Positions 22,315-33,000 of a stretch of DNA of 64,000 nt are shown here, piece by piece. The DNA is from Flammulina velutipes (lineage: Eukaryota > Basidiomycota > Agaricomycetes > Agaricales > Physalacriaceae), in contig CM022378.1 in the NCBI GenBank assembly GCA_011800155.1, forward strand, positions 744,001 to 808,000. Reading direction: 5' to 3'. Each line of letters opens with the position of its first letter. Within the stretch, counting starts at the first letter, position 1. Below the pieces are notes generated by a model. That model did no database searches and had not been told where the DNA came from. It saw only the letters and a program-made list of their open reading frames with translations. A program made the position numbers and the translations under genes.

Positions 22315-23191
22315 ATGACTACGCTCCTCCGCCCCGCTACTTCTGCTCTGACATTCCTAACCACCACGCTGGTGCATCCTGTATACTTTCCGTACCCATG
22401 GGTGTCGACTCTTCACGCTATCCGGATCTCCCTAGTGTACCAAGCGAATGTCCGAGGGCACCAACAACAACTTGCGCACAATGATAGAGAAAGATTCGGG
22501 AAGAAGATATCGTGGCCAGCGTATATAGCGGGATACCTGATGATGGTACGTCAGTCAACAGACACTCATAACTCTAATGGTTGACTCCGTACTGCAGTGC
22601 TGGGGCGGTCTCCTCGCTAGCCATTCACTCCTGTCGCTCCCTCCGCCTATTGTATACACTGTCCATCCCTACGTCAACTACGTCGTTCCCTTCCTCTTCC
22701 TCACCGCTGCCCCCACCCCTCTCTGCCAATACATACTCTCATGGGAATGGGCACTCGTCCCGCTCGACGCGCTTCTTCGCGCCAATGCAGTTCTCTCAAC
22801 GGTCTCTATGGTCCACACCCTTCCTCTCACGCCTGTCCTCACAACATCCCCACTTTTCCACGCCATCCTCGGCGCCTGTGCGTCCTCCGGTGGCTCAGTC
22901 CTAGCATCCACGTTGCAAACTCACACACCCGATTGGAAGCTTGGCACTCCCCCGTTCTTGACAGCCGGATGGATCGCAAGTCTCGACGTCTGGGGCGGCG
23001 CACTCGTAGGCATCTTTGGCGCGTGGGCGGCTTTCCCCGAACTCGAGATGCAAACAGCGCTTTTAGGGGACGGGGGCGGACTGACCGTGCTCGAATCGAA
23101 AGCATTGGCTGTCTACCTCTTTGGTGCTTTATTCGCGTGGAGGGTATGGTTCGCCAAAGCAGCGCGCGTCCAGAAGCAAAAAGTTCAATGA
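22315..23191 (+). CDS. Multi-pass membrane protein, possibly TRIC-channel-like
   Basis: Exons 22315-22545 and 22598-23191 join in phase 0 through a GTACGT-GCAG intron, giving 274 residues. Six or seven hydrophobic segments are visible (for example YIAGYLMMCWGGLLASHSLL; YVVPFLFLTA; LAVYLFGALFAWRVWF). The stretch GACASSGGSVLASTL followed by a Trp and then GWIASLDVWGGALVGIFG recalls the layout of TRIC cation channels, in which a Gly-rich helix precedes a W-containing loop and a small-residue helix. That match is from memory and weak. A generic integral membrane protein is the fallback. Confidence 0.7.
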
Positions 23192-23592
23192 CAGAGTGTT
23201 TGACTAGACTGAATGTTGATTCATTGTCAAAAGATATCACAAATCAAACAAGTCATGCAATGAAAAAGGACCGGACCAAGAAGAACGGTGATGGTGGTGG
23301 AAGCAAGAGGTGTCATACTGTACCAGCACGACGAACGGTGGCGCAAGATCAACGGGTCATCACTAGTGCACCCCGATCCTTTGCAAACGTGGTTCTGACT
23401 TCCTTTTAGTTCCTTTCAAGTATAGACGAAGACTACAATAACTACGACCCAATTTTCATACAACCAACTATGCCGAGCCTTCCGATTTCCGACTGAATTC
23501 ACGCCCCGTGTCCGTCATTGGTGTCAATAACGCTGCCCGGCGCTTAGCGCTTAGCGCTGGCTTCCATTCATCTCACACCTTCCAGTGCTGTT

Positions 23593-24366
23593 ATGCCCCT
23601 CCAAGTTTCCTCTGCCAGCTTCTGTGACATCTGCTACGACTCCTACTCTGTAGGACACCGTAAATCGCCCCATGTCATCCCTGCATGCGGGCACGTATTT
23701 TGCAAAGCGTACATATCCATTCCATCGTGATCACGGCATATCAGCTAACATACTCAACAGTTGCTTGCTGTCGTTGCAACCCTCTCTTTGTCCGATGTGC
23801 CGCCAGTCTTTCCGGGTCAACGAAGTCTTGAAGCTGCAGCTAAACATTCCATCTGGCGCGGAGCGACATCGAGCGCTTATTCAGGGGGTCAATGCGTCGC
23901 GGAGTGCTCATGCTACTCGAGGGGAAACGAACGAGCTGAATCTGATTCACCAGGCATTACGTGCCATAGATATGCAATCGGATGAGATATGGGAAGATGT
24001 CGCGAATACCATCGAAGGAGCCTACCGGGCGGGTGATGTACGTCAACTTCCTCGATAGGGTCTTTCTGTCAAATCTTGATGCTTGGATATAGGAAGTCTC
24101 CAACGTCAGACAAGTCATCGAGCTGTGGGAGTTGGCAATTCGAAATGCGAATCTATACGATCTTGAAAAGGAGCGTTCTACTGCATTGCATCGAGAACTG
24201 AAGAAAGAAAAAAGGTCAGTATATACCGAATCGTTCTTCATTTGCAGTGGTAATTGACTTCGTCAACAGACTCAGAAGACACCTCAGTGAAGACCCCATA
24301 TTGCAAGAGATTCTACGACCATTGTTTCTGGAATATAGCCGTAATCCAAATTGGGGAGCGCGTTAA
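23593..24366 (+). CDS. Small RING-finger protein (RING2)
   Basis: Exons 23593-23708, 23761-24037, 24093-24214 and 24270-24366 join in frame to about 203 residues. The N-terminus has a C3HC4 RING: FCDICYDSY, PACGHVFCKAC, LCPMCRQSF. A helical C-terminus follows (VRQVIELWELAIRNANLYDLEKER). The first intron falls in phase 2 directly before the CL of the RING, as in RING3, RING4 and RING5. The second lies after AYRAGD, matching GGD in RING4. E3 ubiquitin-ligase activity is inferred from the RING alone. Confidence 0.85.
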
Positions 24367-24551
24367 AGATACCAGAAAGCTATGTTCATCAAATTGTACA
24401 GAGTGGAAATACATACGGAATGGTGGGTGGGGCGTATATGTATCATGGACTCACTTCAAAGTGTCACTTGTGGTATGGATGATTGCCAAATTCCACCAGA
24501 ACCTAGTTCTTATTCTCATTGGTGTTTTCTGTAATTGACCGAGCCCGCCGG
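24367..24551. other. Short convergent gap between RING2 and RING3
   Basis: This 185-base gap holds the 3' ends of two convergent RING genes. If the last RING3 acceptor is the alternative one, its coding end would extend left to about 24514. Confidence 0.4.
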
Positions 24552-25154
24552 TTATTCTTCACCAACATGAATTGATTCTTCATGCTGCTTGCCTGGTCGG
24601 ATATCCATTAGTAGGGGTCTCTAATCTATCAAGCCCAGGGACTCACCTTGCGCGACCCAGGCTCTTTTGTGTTCTCCCTCTTGTACCATGTCAAGACCCT
24701 CTTGTTCAACGGTCCAATCCTCTCGTCGTTTGGGTCCCACAGCGCTGATCTCGTCAACTAGTACAATCAGAGTTTGGAAACATGAAATGGAAACGCTCCA
24801 ATGTTACTAACCTCAAAAAGCAGCTCTCGCATCTCCTGGTCGACCATCTGGGCCTGAATGGGCTTGATTGCTTTGGCAATGTCTTCCTCAGTCACTTTGT
24901 CGTTGGGCCGGGTATTCACGTCATCTTTGCGTGCATAAGATCTGCGACAGTCTGGGCAGCCGTGGTATTGCGATTTTGTGAGATGCTGGACTAGGCAGCT
25001 AGTCGATGATTAGGATGGAGTGCAGCGAAGTGAGAAGAACGGACTCTCGACAAAACGCATGTCCACAAGCGAGGCTATGAGGAACTATTGCATTGACGTT
25101 CAAATCCTTATAGCAGACATGGCAGTAGCTTTCTGGGGAGATGACAAGTGGCAT
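24552..25154 (-). CDS. Small RING-finger protein (RING3)
   Basis: Read leftward from the ATG at 25154-25152: MPLVISPESYCHVCYKDL, ACGHAFCRDC, GCPDCRRSY. A phase-2 intron sits directly before the CL residues, as in RING2, RING4 and RING5. After a second intron the text continues LTRSALWDPNDERIGPLNKR and LTWYKRENTKEPGSRK, which suggests a conserved C-terminal segment. The final exon is uncertain: one acceptor gives a stop at 24552, another about 40 bases further left. An upstream in-frame ATG exists, but MPLV matches the starts of its paralogs. Confidence 0.75.
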
Positions 25155-25530
25155 ATGGTTTGTCGAGTGGCGTAAGGGAGACAATGGAATCACCCAGGTC
25201 CTAGACTGACAAGTCATAAGATTCTGATCTGATCAAGCCACACTGATAGTGTGATACATGTTTTAGCAGGTCCGTTGTCTTTTGATGAGCGCAGAGAACA
25301 AAAAACTGTAAGCTCCTGCATAGCGCTGGTCGCGTGAGGAAAGGTTCTCGAACAGAACGCGAAGAACGCGATCGTCGATCATAGATTCGCGCGGTGGATT
25401 CACATTTGCCTCTGTTTTCGGAAGTGCGGCCCGGTACTTAATCAGTCCATCTCAAAGCAAGTTCAAGTCGGTATGGCACCGGGCATGATCTGACCCTGTT
25501 ACTGTTCTCGTCGTTCTCTTTCCTCCCACC
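25155..25530. other. Divergent promoter region between RING3 and RING4
   Basis: About 375 bases separate the ATGs of two head-to-head RING genes. No open frame or repeat was recognised. Shared regulation is possible from the layout, but no specific element was seen. Confidence 0.4.
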
Positions 25531-26482
25531 ATGCTTATAATCGCTCCAGAAAGTACCTGCGACATATGTGATGACTCCCTCACCGCAGACCCACGCCCTT
25601 CTATCATCCCGTGCGGACATGTATTTTGTCAACCGTATGTCCCATCCCGCCACACTACTTATATACTACTCTAACTTGCGTAGATGCCTACTAAATCGCC
25701 TTCTCCAACCTGACAATCCCGAAGTATACCGCTGTCCCACCTGTCTCAGACCCTTCAACCAGAACCGCAAAGACAACCCCGAGAAACAGATGAGACATCT
25801 CTACGTCAACCAAGAGTCAACCAGAGACTCCCTGCTTGTCGAGCTCATACTCAGCTCCGGATGGGCAGTCCTCGGTGACAGTAGGATTCAGCCATTAGAT
25901 GCCAAGGTGGAAGAGCTAATTGAAGGAGGAGACGTACGTTCCTTCTCCATTCATATAAACCTTGCTCAAGTAATATGCCAGTCAGAGGCAAAAGAGCTCC
26001 TCGCTGCCGTCCAACACATACGACACACTCGAGGCTCTAAACTGGCCAACAGTGTAGACATGACGATGCCCTCGAGTCCCCCTCCACTTATACTTTCCTC
26101 TCCGAATCCCTCTACGACATCTAGCACAACGCCAAGCCGAAAACACACACCCTTTGGAGCGCACCTATTCACTGTCGAGACCGTTTATCCCCAAACTCAG
26201 GGTATCTCTCATTTGCAGACCATCGAAGAGGACTCGACGATGATGCTCGAAGCGACCTCAGGTGTCCTCGAGTCTCATACTTCTGAGCTTGATGCATCAT
26301 TGCACAAACCCCGCAGCCTGTCGAACAAGAGTGTTCAGTCGTGGAACGCACGGAGTAGTGATGCGTCGTTCATCGAAGACTTCGGGCGTCTTCCGGGGCT
26401 TGGTGATGCGTTCATTGGAGAGGAATTGGACGGTATTATGACGGTCGAGTCGCCCACAGGTCTGGACATGGAGTTGTCGTAG
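25531..26482 (+). CDS. RING-finger protein with long Ser/Thr-rich C-terminus (RING4)
   Basis: Exons 25531-25634, 25684-25933 and 25982-26482 give about 284 residues. The RING reads TCDICDDSL, IPCGHVFCQPC, RCPTCLRPF, and a phase-2 intron splits it at the same codon as in RING2, 3 and 5. The second intron follows GGD at the position equivalent to RING2; it is 48 nt, so read-through is also in frame. The C-terminal half is rich in Ser, Thr and Pro and ends MTVESPTGLDMELS. It may be a regulatory tail for this likely E3 ligase. Confidence 0.85.
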
Positions 26483-26998
26483 GCTTCATGAGTGTCTGAA
26501 GAATTGTTGCTAGTTACTTAGTGTGTCTGTTATTGGTAAACATGTATATGTGCTATTTTGGAGTTGTGGCGCAACGTGGGGGATTATGGTTCCGCGGAAG
26601 AGAAGGATAAATTAACGCGTTGTTCGTGGGTTTCAAACGCCCTCCGTGTCGGTGGTGATTGTAAACATGTAAATAGTCCATTGATGACAGCTGTCGGAGA
26701 AGTGGGTTTGAACATTGTGGCTCGAGTGAATAAGGGAACACCGAAAAAGAGTGAAGTTAGAATGTGCCTTCACAATGCATTAAGAGGGAATCGAACCCCC
26801 GGCGGGTCGAACGTAGACATACATTGGCAACGACCCAGGTTACCACTACCCCATTAATGCGTACTGCACTCACGGTGCCTGATAAAACACATACGTTGAC
26901 CAGAGACCAACGAAAATAATCCCGGAAAGTACAAAGTGATCGTACTATGTCTATGAAATAAACAGATTATTTGCCTTATGTGTTTATCTACACTGCAC
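26483..26998. other. Gap holding a tRNA gene
   Basis: This 516-base gap between RING4 and the convergent ferric reductase holds the tRNA-Gly at 26777-26860 and otherwise nothing recognisable. Confidence 0.5.
26777..26860 (-). tRNA. tRNA-Gly(GCC) with a 14-nt intron
   Basis: The cloverleaf body is identical to the copy at 21995-22083 (same acceptor, D, anticodon and T arms, anticodon GCC). The intron after base 37 is 14 nt, with a sequence unrelated to that of the other two copies. Total length is 84 nt, and 70 nt after removing the intron. Confidence 0.95.
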
Positions 26999-29154
26999 TC
27001 AGGCGTACCCGAACGACTCCAGATGTAACACCACGCTCTCACCATCTCCAGGATTCCTCAACGCTTTCCTCGCAGCCTGCGCGATAGACTTTGAGCCGCA
27101 TACTGAAACACAAATTAGTTTTGTGCCATGACGAAGAGATAGAGGGAGTACATACCGAAAACGCCCACCGCACCGCCGTCGTGTACGGCTTCCTTCAGTA
27201 CGACATTCAAATCTGGGCGACCTCGTCGCACCAGAAACTGCGGCGGAGGTGCGATCGTGCTCGGGGTCGTCATCTCCTCATCCCACGGTCCCTCTCGTTC
27301 TTTCTCCTCCGAATCGATAAGAGTAATCTCTGAGCGGTTGGTAACATAAACACGCATGTCTACCGCTGCCTCAGGGATGTGTTTTATCGCATCCGAGATC
27401 CATTCGAGGTGACCTGCAAGCAATCAGTCGTCTAATCGAGAAAAAGAACACAAGAAACGGAACGCACTGCTGTCCCGCACAACCCATATGAAGACGACTT
27501 TCTTCAGACCGCGTCTATCGCCATAGTTGTCAACATCGTCTCCCACAACTAGCAGAAAAGAAAGGAACTCACTTGACGGCGTCCAGCATCAACGGGAGCG
27601 TAAACGAGACACCTGAGCCACCTGCAACGAATACGCCCGTATCAAACCCATCCAAGCGCGGTAAAGGTCCATACGGCCCATCCACAAACACTCTCAGCTT
27701 CCTACCCGACTCCGCAATTTCCCCAAGCCTCCTGGTGAAGCCGCCCCGCACATTGATCAGGAAGACTAAATCATTCTTCCCACCCAACGCCACTCCCTTG
27801 ACGGCAATGGTGTCCACCTTCTCCAAGCTATCCTCGTATGCACCCTCTTCCACGGCAGATTTGCAACTGGCGATCGTAAACGGATGCGCCTCCCAGGGAA
27901 TCCTTGATACTCCAGGCATGATTAAGTACGCCGTCTGTCCGGGCGCCCAATGGAACCGCTTCGGGCGGCTAACTCGCAAACGGACAAAATCGGGAGAGAG
28001 CCGCTCGACGGTAGCCTCCGCCCGATGGTAGAACAGGATTCGACATATCCTGGCGAGGCGGTCGAATGCCCAGAGGCCGAGGGCGGTTAGAGTGTACGGG
28101 TCGTAACTTTATCGTATCGTAGTGAGTCCATAGCACATGAAAATAAAAATAAAAACTCACTGGTACGGACGTGTGTGGTAATAAGCGCCAATGAGGAATA
28201 GTCTAGTAGCCGAAAACGGTGAGTGGATATCGTCTTAGGGATCAACAACGAAAAACATACAAAACAAGGACAAAATGAGCATAAAAGAACACTTCGTACG
28301 CATTTGCCCTGACGGGGCGAAGCGACATCACTATGAGGACGCATAACGCCATGATGCCCAACATGCCCATGCGTACGAATGTCTCATGCCAACGATGGTC
28401 TGCTCTATGGAACTAGATTAATGCAGTCAGAACCAACCAAGTGTAGTAGATAGAAGAGCACTAACCTTGAGCCCAGTGTGCAATAACAGAAGGACGAAGC
28501 AGACTCTGGCTGTCATCCGATGAATGTAATTTAACTCAGAGTCAATATAGATTAGATCGCAGGACACAAGCGACTATAGAAGACTCACCTTATCATAGCT
28601 GACACCGGTAAGGACTAAAGGGTCGTCAGCACAAAATCGGAATGACCAGAAGATGAAGGACGTACGCGATAAGATATTGTTCTTCATCCCCAAAGCCACA
28701 ATCAGCGGAAACTGGCTCGTCGCAATTGTCCCCGACCTCGAGGACATGTAGCTCGGTGTGAACTTCTGGCCTTGAAGATCCGTCGCTACGCACATAAGAA
28801 GATAGTAACGCCACGAAGAGAGAGGAACTCACTATTGACCAACTCCCAAGTCCAGAGCGCCGTTATGTACGCCACTGTACAGAAGACCTCCGCTATATTT
28901 AGCGAATACGAACCTATGCTGAGCGTATAGCGAAAGGCTAGTACGCGGTAAATGTTGATAAGGCGCCGGCCAACACCAGAGGATACAGTCCGTCCGTGCA
29001 AAATGTAAGAGAGCAATTGGCAGACAGAGACAAGGAAGATGAAGCTTCCTACGAAGTACCACACTTGGTGTGGGTACTCAATAGCATAGCCCGCACGTAT
29101 GGGCGCGTCAAGGTTGAACGCGGGGGTTCCATGTCCAGCAGGAGCGTGCGCCAT
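26999..29154 (-). CDS. Ferric reductase-type transmembrane FAD/NAD(P)H oxidoreductase
   Basis: Read leftward from the ATG at 29154. The N-terminal half has hydrophobic helices (VGSFIFLVSVCQLLSYIL). Likely haem ligands are the two His of YIHRMTARVCFVLLLLHTG and those of FFYAHFVLVL and GAYYHTR. The C-terminal half has HPFTIAS (FAD binding), VDGPYGP and VAGGSGVS (nucleotide binding), and a terminal CGSKS-type segment, so the order is Ferric_reduct, FAD-binding, NAD-binding. About nine exons with short introns. Plasma-membrane reduction of ferric or cupric ions before uptake is the family role. No ferroxidase or permease lies next to it. Close NADPH oxidases share the layout but are less likely here. 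Confidence 0.85.
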
Positions 29155-31343
29155 AGCAAAATAGAAAAAGCTGGAGCTGCAAAGAACCCACTCACAAGAG
29201 TCTCCTCCCTTTTATACTCCAAGCTTTGCTTCTGAAATATCCCATGTAATGACACCTCGAGGAACAAGGAACCAATAGGGCTTCAAGTCAGCCCACCACG
29301 TAGTTTACCAGATAATGCCGCGAAGAGAAGACGAATGTAGCACGTGGAACGTAGTCGTGATGAATGTGTGCTGGGTTTACCGAAATAATTACGCGTTAGA
29401 CCCTTCGAGGTGTTTTGCTCTCAGGAAGATGAGGCGACGACCTAGAAAAGTCCGTATTTGCTGGACGAAGTTCGAGTTAGACAGTAGACTCTGTCTCCCT
29501 CTACAGGCTGCATGGATATCATTATCCGCAAATCGTGGTCGGCTAGTATCCACATGAAAGAAGACGGAAAGCTACATGCGGAATGTCGATGCCATGTCGC
29601 GTCATCCAGATAAAGCACCCTCGCGCGGAAGACAACATCGGAGTGAAAATAGGGTCTTTCAGAGTAGGCTGTGTTCGCTGATCTCGCTGATTTCGCTTTA
29701 CTTGATTTCGGACTGCACAGCGAGCCCGACGTCGCCAAAAACGCGGTATCAACTTTGACCGCGAAATTAGCATCCTCTGAAAGACCCTAATAGCGTGGGG
29801 AATCGAGTTCCATAAAAGCCAATGATACTCGATTAGACCCACATTTGGACGAACATCGAAGAGAAGATGGAAGCAGAAGGAAAGGCGGAAACGAAATCAG
29901 ATTAGATCATAGATTTGTTTGTCACGGCTGTGTGGCGTGCCTCTGATTTGTTGCCACAGATTCAAATTGCAGATATCGCTGATAAATTCCAAGGATCAGG
30001 CTGTGCATGTCCGCTGAAGCCATCCTTCCGATGTCGATCCGTATGGAGTGACGCATTACATCCACACAACCGTCTAGCTGGGCCCATGCAGCTTGAACCG
30101 CACATCTCCGAGTCAACGGTATCTCCATACGTTCCGTCAAGTTAAAGATTCTATTTTGAAGTTATGGCGCATGTTAAGTTCACAGGATGATATTTTCAGA
30201 TCCGATAGCAGCCATTTTTGTGCTTCGATACTCGTTACTCGTATGAGAGACGAGTAACCTGGTTTCATTTGAAGACCTTCGAGTTTCTCAAGAGTTATAT
30301 ATAACATTCGGTGACATATTCAGAAATATATTTAGGGTCTGCCACATGAATGTCAAAGACTCGAGTGAAATGGAAGGTCTGAGCTGTGGCGGAAGTAGAT
30401 ACCTTGGTAAGATTTCCCAGCGGCGTGCTACAGTCAGTTCTCTGGAAACGGTGACACACAACCCCTGCATGGTTTCTCACCCGGGGCCGCTGTGTGAGTA
30501 TCCCTGTGTTTTGCTACATTGTGGCGCATACAGAGATATTGCTTTACAGGTTCCGTGATACATACCTTGGAAATCTTATGAGCATATACCCCTTTCAAGT
30601 CATCTGGCCGTAAAAATTAAACACCGACATCAATACTATGAGGGAAGATGACCTCAAGAGGTACATTTAAACGTATACGATTTTCCTACCTTCCGACATG
30701 TATCCGTAGCAGTGACCCGAACTCTTGGGATCGCACTCGGAGCAAAACTGTGTATTATTTCCCCATACCTCGCAACCTAAGAAAAGATTCGAAGATTCTA
30801 TCATACGCTGGTGGCAAGATCTGCGGCTCAGAATATGAATAGGTCTAGCCAGTATCTAGCGCTCGATATTACCGAGGAGTGTGCACGAGTTCATTTCGTA
30901 GGCTTAATATATGCATGCCAGAAACTCACAGAAGATACTTCATTAATATTCTTATCTAAGTGTGGCGTGAATGTCGAGGTCGAATCTAATGAAGAGCTCC
31001 ATAGTTCATGCTGTCCATCCCATCATCTTCTTGAGGTTCGAAAGAGACTACATGAGAGAAATGAGAGCGGTAATCAGACTCTATCAGTGAAGGCTTCGTT
31101 TGCGCGAGTACTTAGTACGTGAGTAATAACCGACGCTACCGATTCCTCCGACATCGATCCATCTAATATTACATGTCGGTTGCGTCGCAATATTGAGTTA
31201 TCGCCTAGTTATCGAGTCCATGTCGTGTTGACTGCGCACACTCTCTTAGACCCGATGAGCAAGGCGTGTCAGCAGCGATTTCGGACAGCGATACTGGTCA
31301 ATCCCTGCGCATCTTGCAATTACACGTGAATGTATATGTGCGA
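29155..31343. other. Gene-free 2.2 kb with a MITE-like inverted repeat
   Basis: No supported gene lies here. A MITE-like element sits at 29651-29788. The 104-codon frame ending at 31122 has no recognisable domain or splice context. The region is AT-rich. Confidence 0.45.
29651..29788. mobile_element. Candidate MITE (138 bp, 14-bp terminal inverted repeats)
   Basis: AGGGTCTTTCAGAG at 29651-29664 is exactly matched in reverse complement by CTCTGAAAGACCCT at 29775-29788. Inside, a further hairpin CGCGGT...ACCGCG is visible near 29740-29764. There is no coding capacity. AAT or TA could be a target duplication, but it is too short to be sure. A chance palindrome or a hairpin-forming regulatory element is the alternative. 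Confidence 0.45.
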
Positions 31344-32516
31344 TCACAGCTCCTCATGGCGGTTGCCTGTAGCAGTCATGTATACCGGTAACCAAATGGC
31401 ATGGCTCCCCCCAGCCATGTCTGGGTCAGTGTATGACGCCACAATGGCGAAGCCGGTATTTGGCGGAGTGTGTGTGACGATGTAGATGGATGGATTGGGT
31501 TGTTCCAGATTTCGTGTGGATTCGTCATCGTCTGTTAGGACGAGGAGGGTCGTGTCCGGCTTGTACGGATGCGAGTGAGGCTCGATAGCGTTAGCTTTTC
31601 CGCCAGAGGTTGGGGTTTCCATGTACAATGGTTCGTTTGCGATGGTTCCATCTTCATTCAAGGTGAAGGCAGCGAGCCAGCCACGAATAGATGAAGAACC
31701 TCCTCTGGTTGTCGTGTATAATGTGCTTAGAAATGGAGAAAGGCCGAGGGTATCTCCTCGATAGTGTTCCCCGTCCGATGAAGAAGGGTAGAGGGAATGG
31801 GAGGAGACGATTTTGAAAGAGGGAAGGGTGTACGTTAGCAGGGTGTTATCTGGAAGGAAGTAGGCATTGTCAATAGTAGTGGAAGAGATTGACTCACGAT
31901 GTTCCGTTACGACGTATAAAATCCGGCCATTTGGGTGTATTTTGAGATGGCGCGGTGCGCTTCCTTCGGGAGCCTTGAAGACCCTCTCTTCCTGCAAATG
32001 GTCGTTGTCGAGGAGGGAGTAGACGTATATGGAGTCAGTGCCGAGGACGGGGACGTAGGCTTTACGCGTGTAAGCGTGGATTTCAATGGCATGCGAACCA
32101 GTCCGTAGGGCAACGCGAGTCCTGTCAGTTGTGGGAAGAGCAGACAATGGGACATAGAGGATGGGTTGGACCTGGTTGAGAGGTGAGAGCGAATGAACCT
32201 CGCCAGTAGGTCCTCCGACCGAGTATAGGCAGGAACCGTGCGAGGTGATGTATGATGACACTGCCGTTATTGGTGTGCTATTGACATGGGATAAGGAAGG
32301 GGAGAACACGTGCAACGCAGGTGGGAGAGCCCAAGATGTGGCGTAAATGGTGGAGGAGGGGGCATGATAATGGAGATATTGATGGGGCCCGTGCCCTGGT
32401 ATTGTACGTTGGTGAGTTAGAGTGTATTTGTAGTCCGAATTGGAAGGGGATATGGAAAGCGTAAGGAGGAAGAGTGAGAGAGATGCAAAGGAGCCTGAAA
32501 GGATGGGAAGGTCCAT
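31344..32516 (-). CDS. Muconate-cyclase-like seven-bladed beta-propeller, predicted secreted (copy 1)
   Basis: Read leftward from the ATG at 32516 (MDLPILSG). A hydrophobic leader (ASLSLFLLTLSIS) looks like a signal peptide. The body has SWALPPALHVFSP, GTDSIYVYS, SAPRHLKIHPNG and LYVVTEH, typical of the carboxy-cis,cis-muconate cyclase/lactonase propeller family (PF10282 type). Members lactonise muconates from aromatic ring cleavage or hydrolyse sugar lactones. An intron at 31850-31897 (48 nt, GTGAGT-CAG) can be read through here, but copy 2 shows it is a real intron. After splicing, 374 residues. It is divergent with the F-box gene to its right. The exact substrate cannot be read from sequence. 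Confidence 0.8.
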   Translation of the reverse strand: MDLPILSGSFASLSLFLLTLSISPSNSDYKYTLTHQRTIPGHGPHQYLHYHAPSSTIYATSWALPPALHVFSPSLSHVNSTPITAVSSYITSHGSCLYSVGGPTGEVHSLSPLNQVQPILYVPLSALPTTDRTRVALRTGSHAIEIHAYTRKAYVPVLGTDSIYVYSLLDNDHLQEERVFKAPEGSAPRHLKIHPNGRILYVVTEHRESISSTTIDNAYFLPDNTLLTYTLPSFKIVSSHSLYPSSSDGEHYRGDTLGLSPFLSTLYTTTRGGSSSIRGWLAAFTLNEDGTIANEPLYMETPTSGGKANAIEPHSHPYKPDTTLLVLTDDDESTRNLEQPNPSIYIVTHTPPNTGFAIVASYTDPDMAGGSHAIWLPVYMTATGNRHEEL

Positions 32517-33000
32517 GACAGAGTTTGGTTTGTTGTAACCGCAAAGTATAAGAGGAACAGTGCTCGTTGTAGCGACCAATATACGGGAATAACAACGGTA
32601 TAGGTTGCAGTTGCCTTTAGCCTTGAATGTTGAGCTCGAGGTTCATGCGAAAGATGTATCTGCTGGCAAATGTTGACTTGGTCGATCTAGGTTGGTATCG
32701 TTGGCAACCAGCCACCACAAGAACCAGAGAAACTCCACTGACATTACATTATACTGAGAACGAACGCGCGATCTCCTGGTCGTCAACGACGTCAAAGGCA
32801 AGCCTCAACCAGGCTTTTGAGAATATGCGCTCGGCCCGCATCACCCGACTCTGATCTACCTACTTACCATCATCTCTTCCAAGAAACTAAGCTTCTTTGC
32901 GCTTTGGTACTTCAATATCTGCTCCCAACACAGTATGTAATTGTCAATGTCTAGATGGAATCACACTTATAAGAATTGCCCGCTACATCAGAACGCCTTC
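32517..33000. promoter_or_regulatory. Duplicated bidirectional promoter region (arm 1)
   Basis: These 484 bases lie between divergent cyclase and F-box start codons. Long blocks are conserved with 45955-46421 in reverse complement, for example GCTGGCAAATGTTGACTT, GTCGATCTAGGT and GAACGCGCGATCTCCTGG. The F-box-proximal end is not conserved. Specific binding sites were not identified. Confidence 0.5.

Noticed and set aside
30811..31122. 104-codon frame in the gap before the first cyclase
   Set aside because: Composition is unremarkable and there is no recognisable product or upstream exon.
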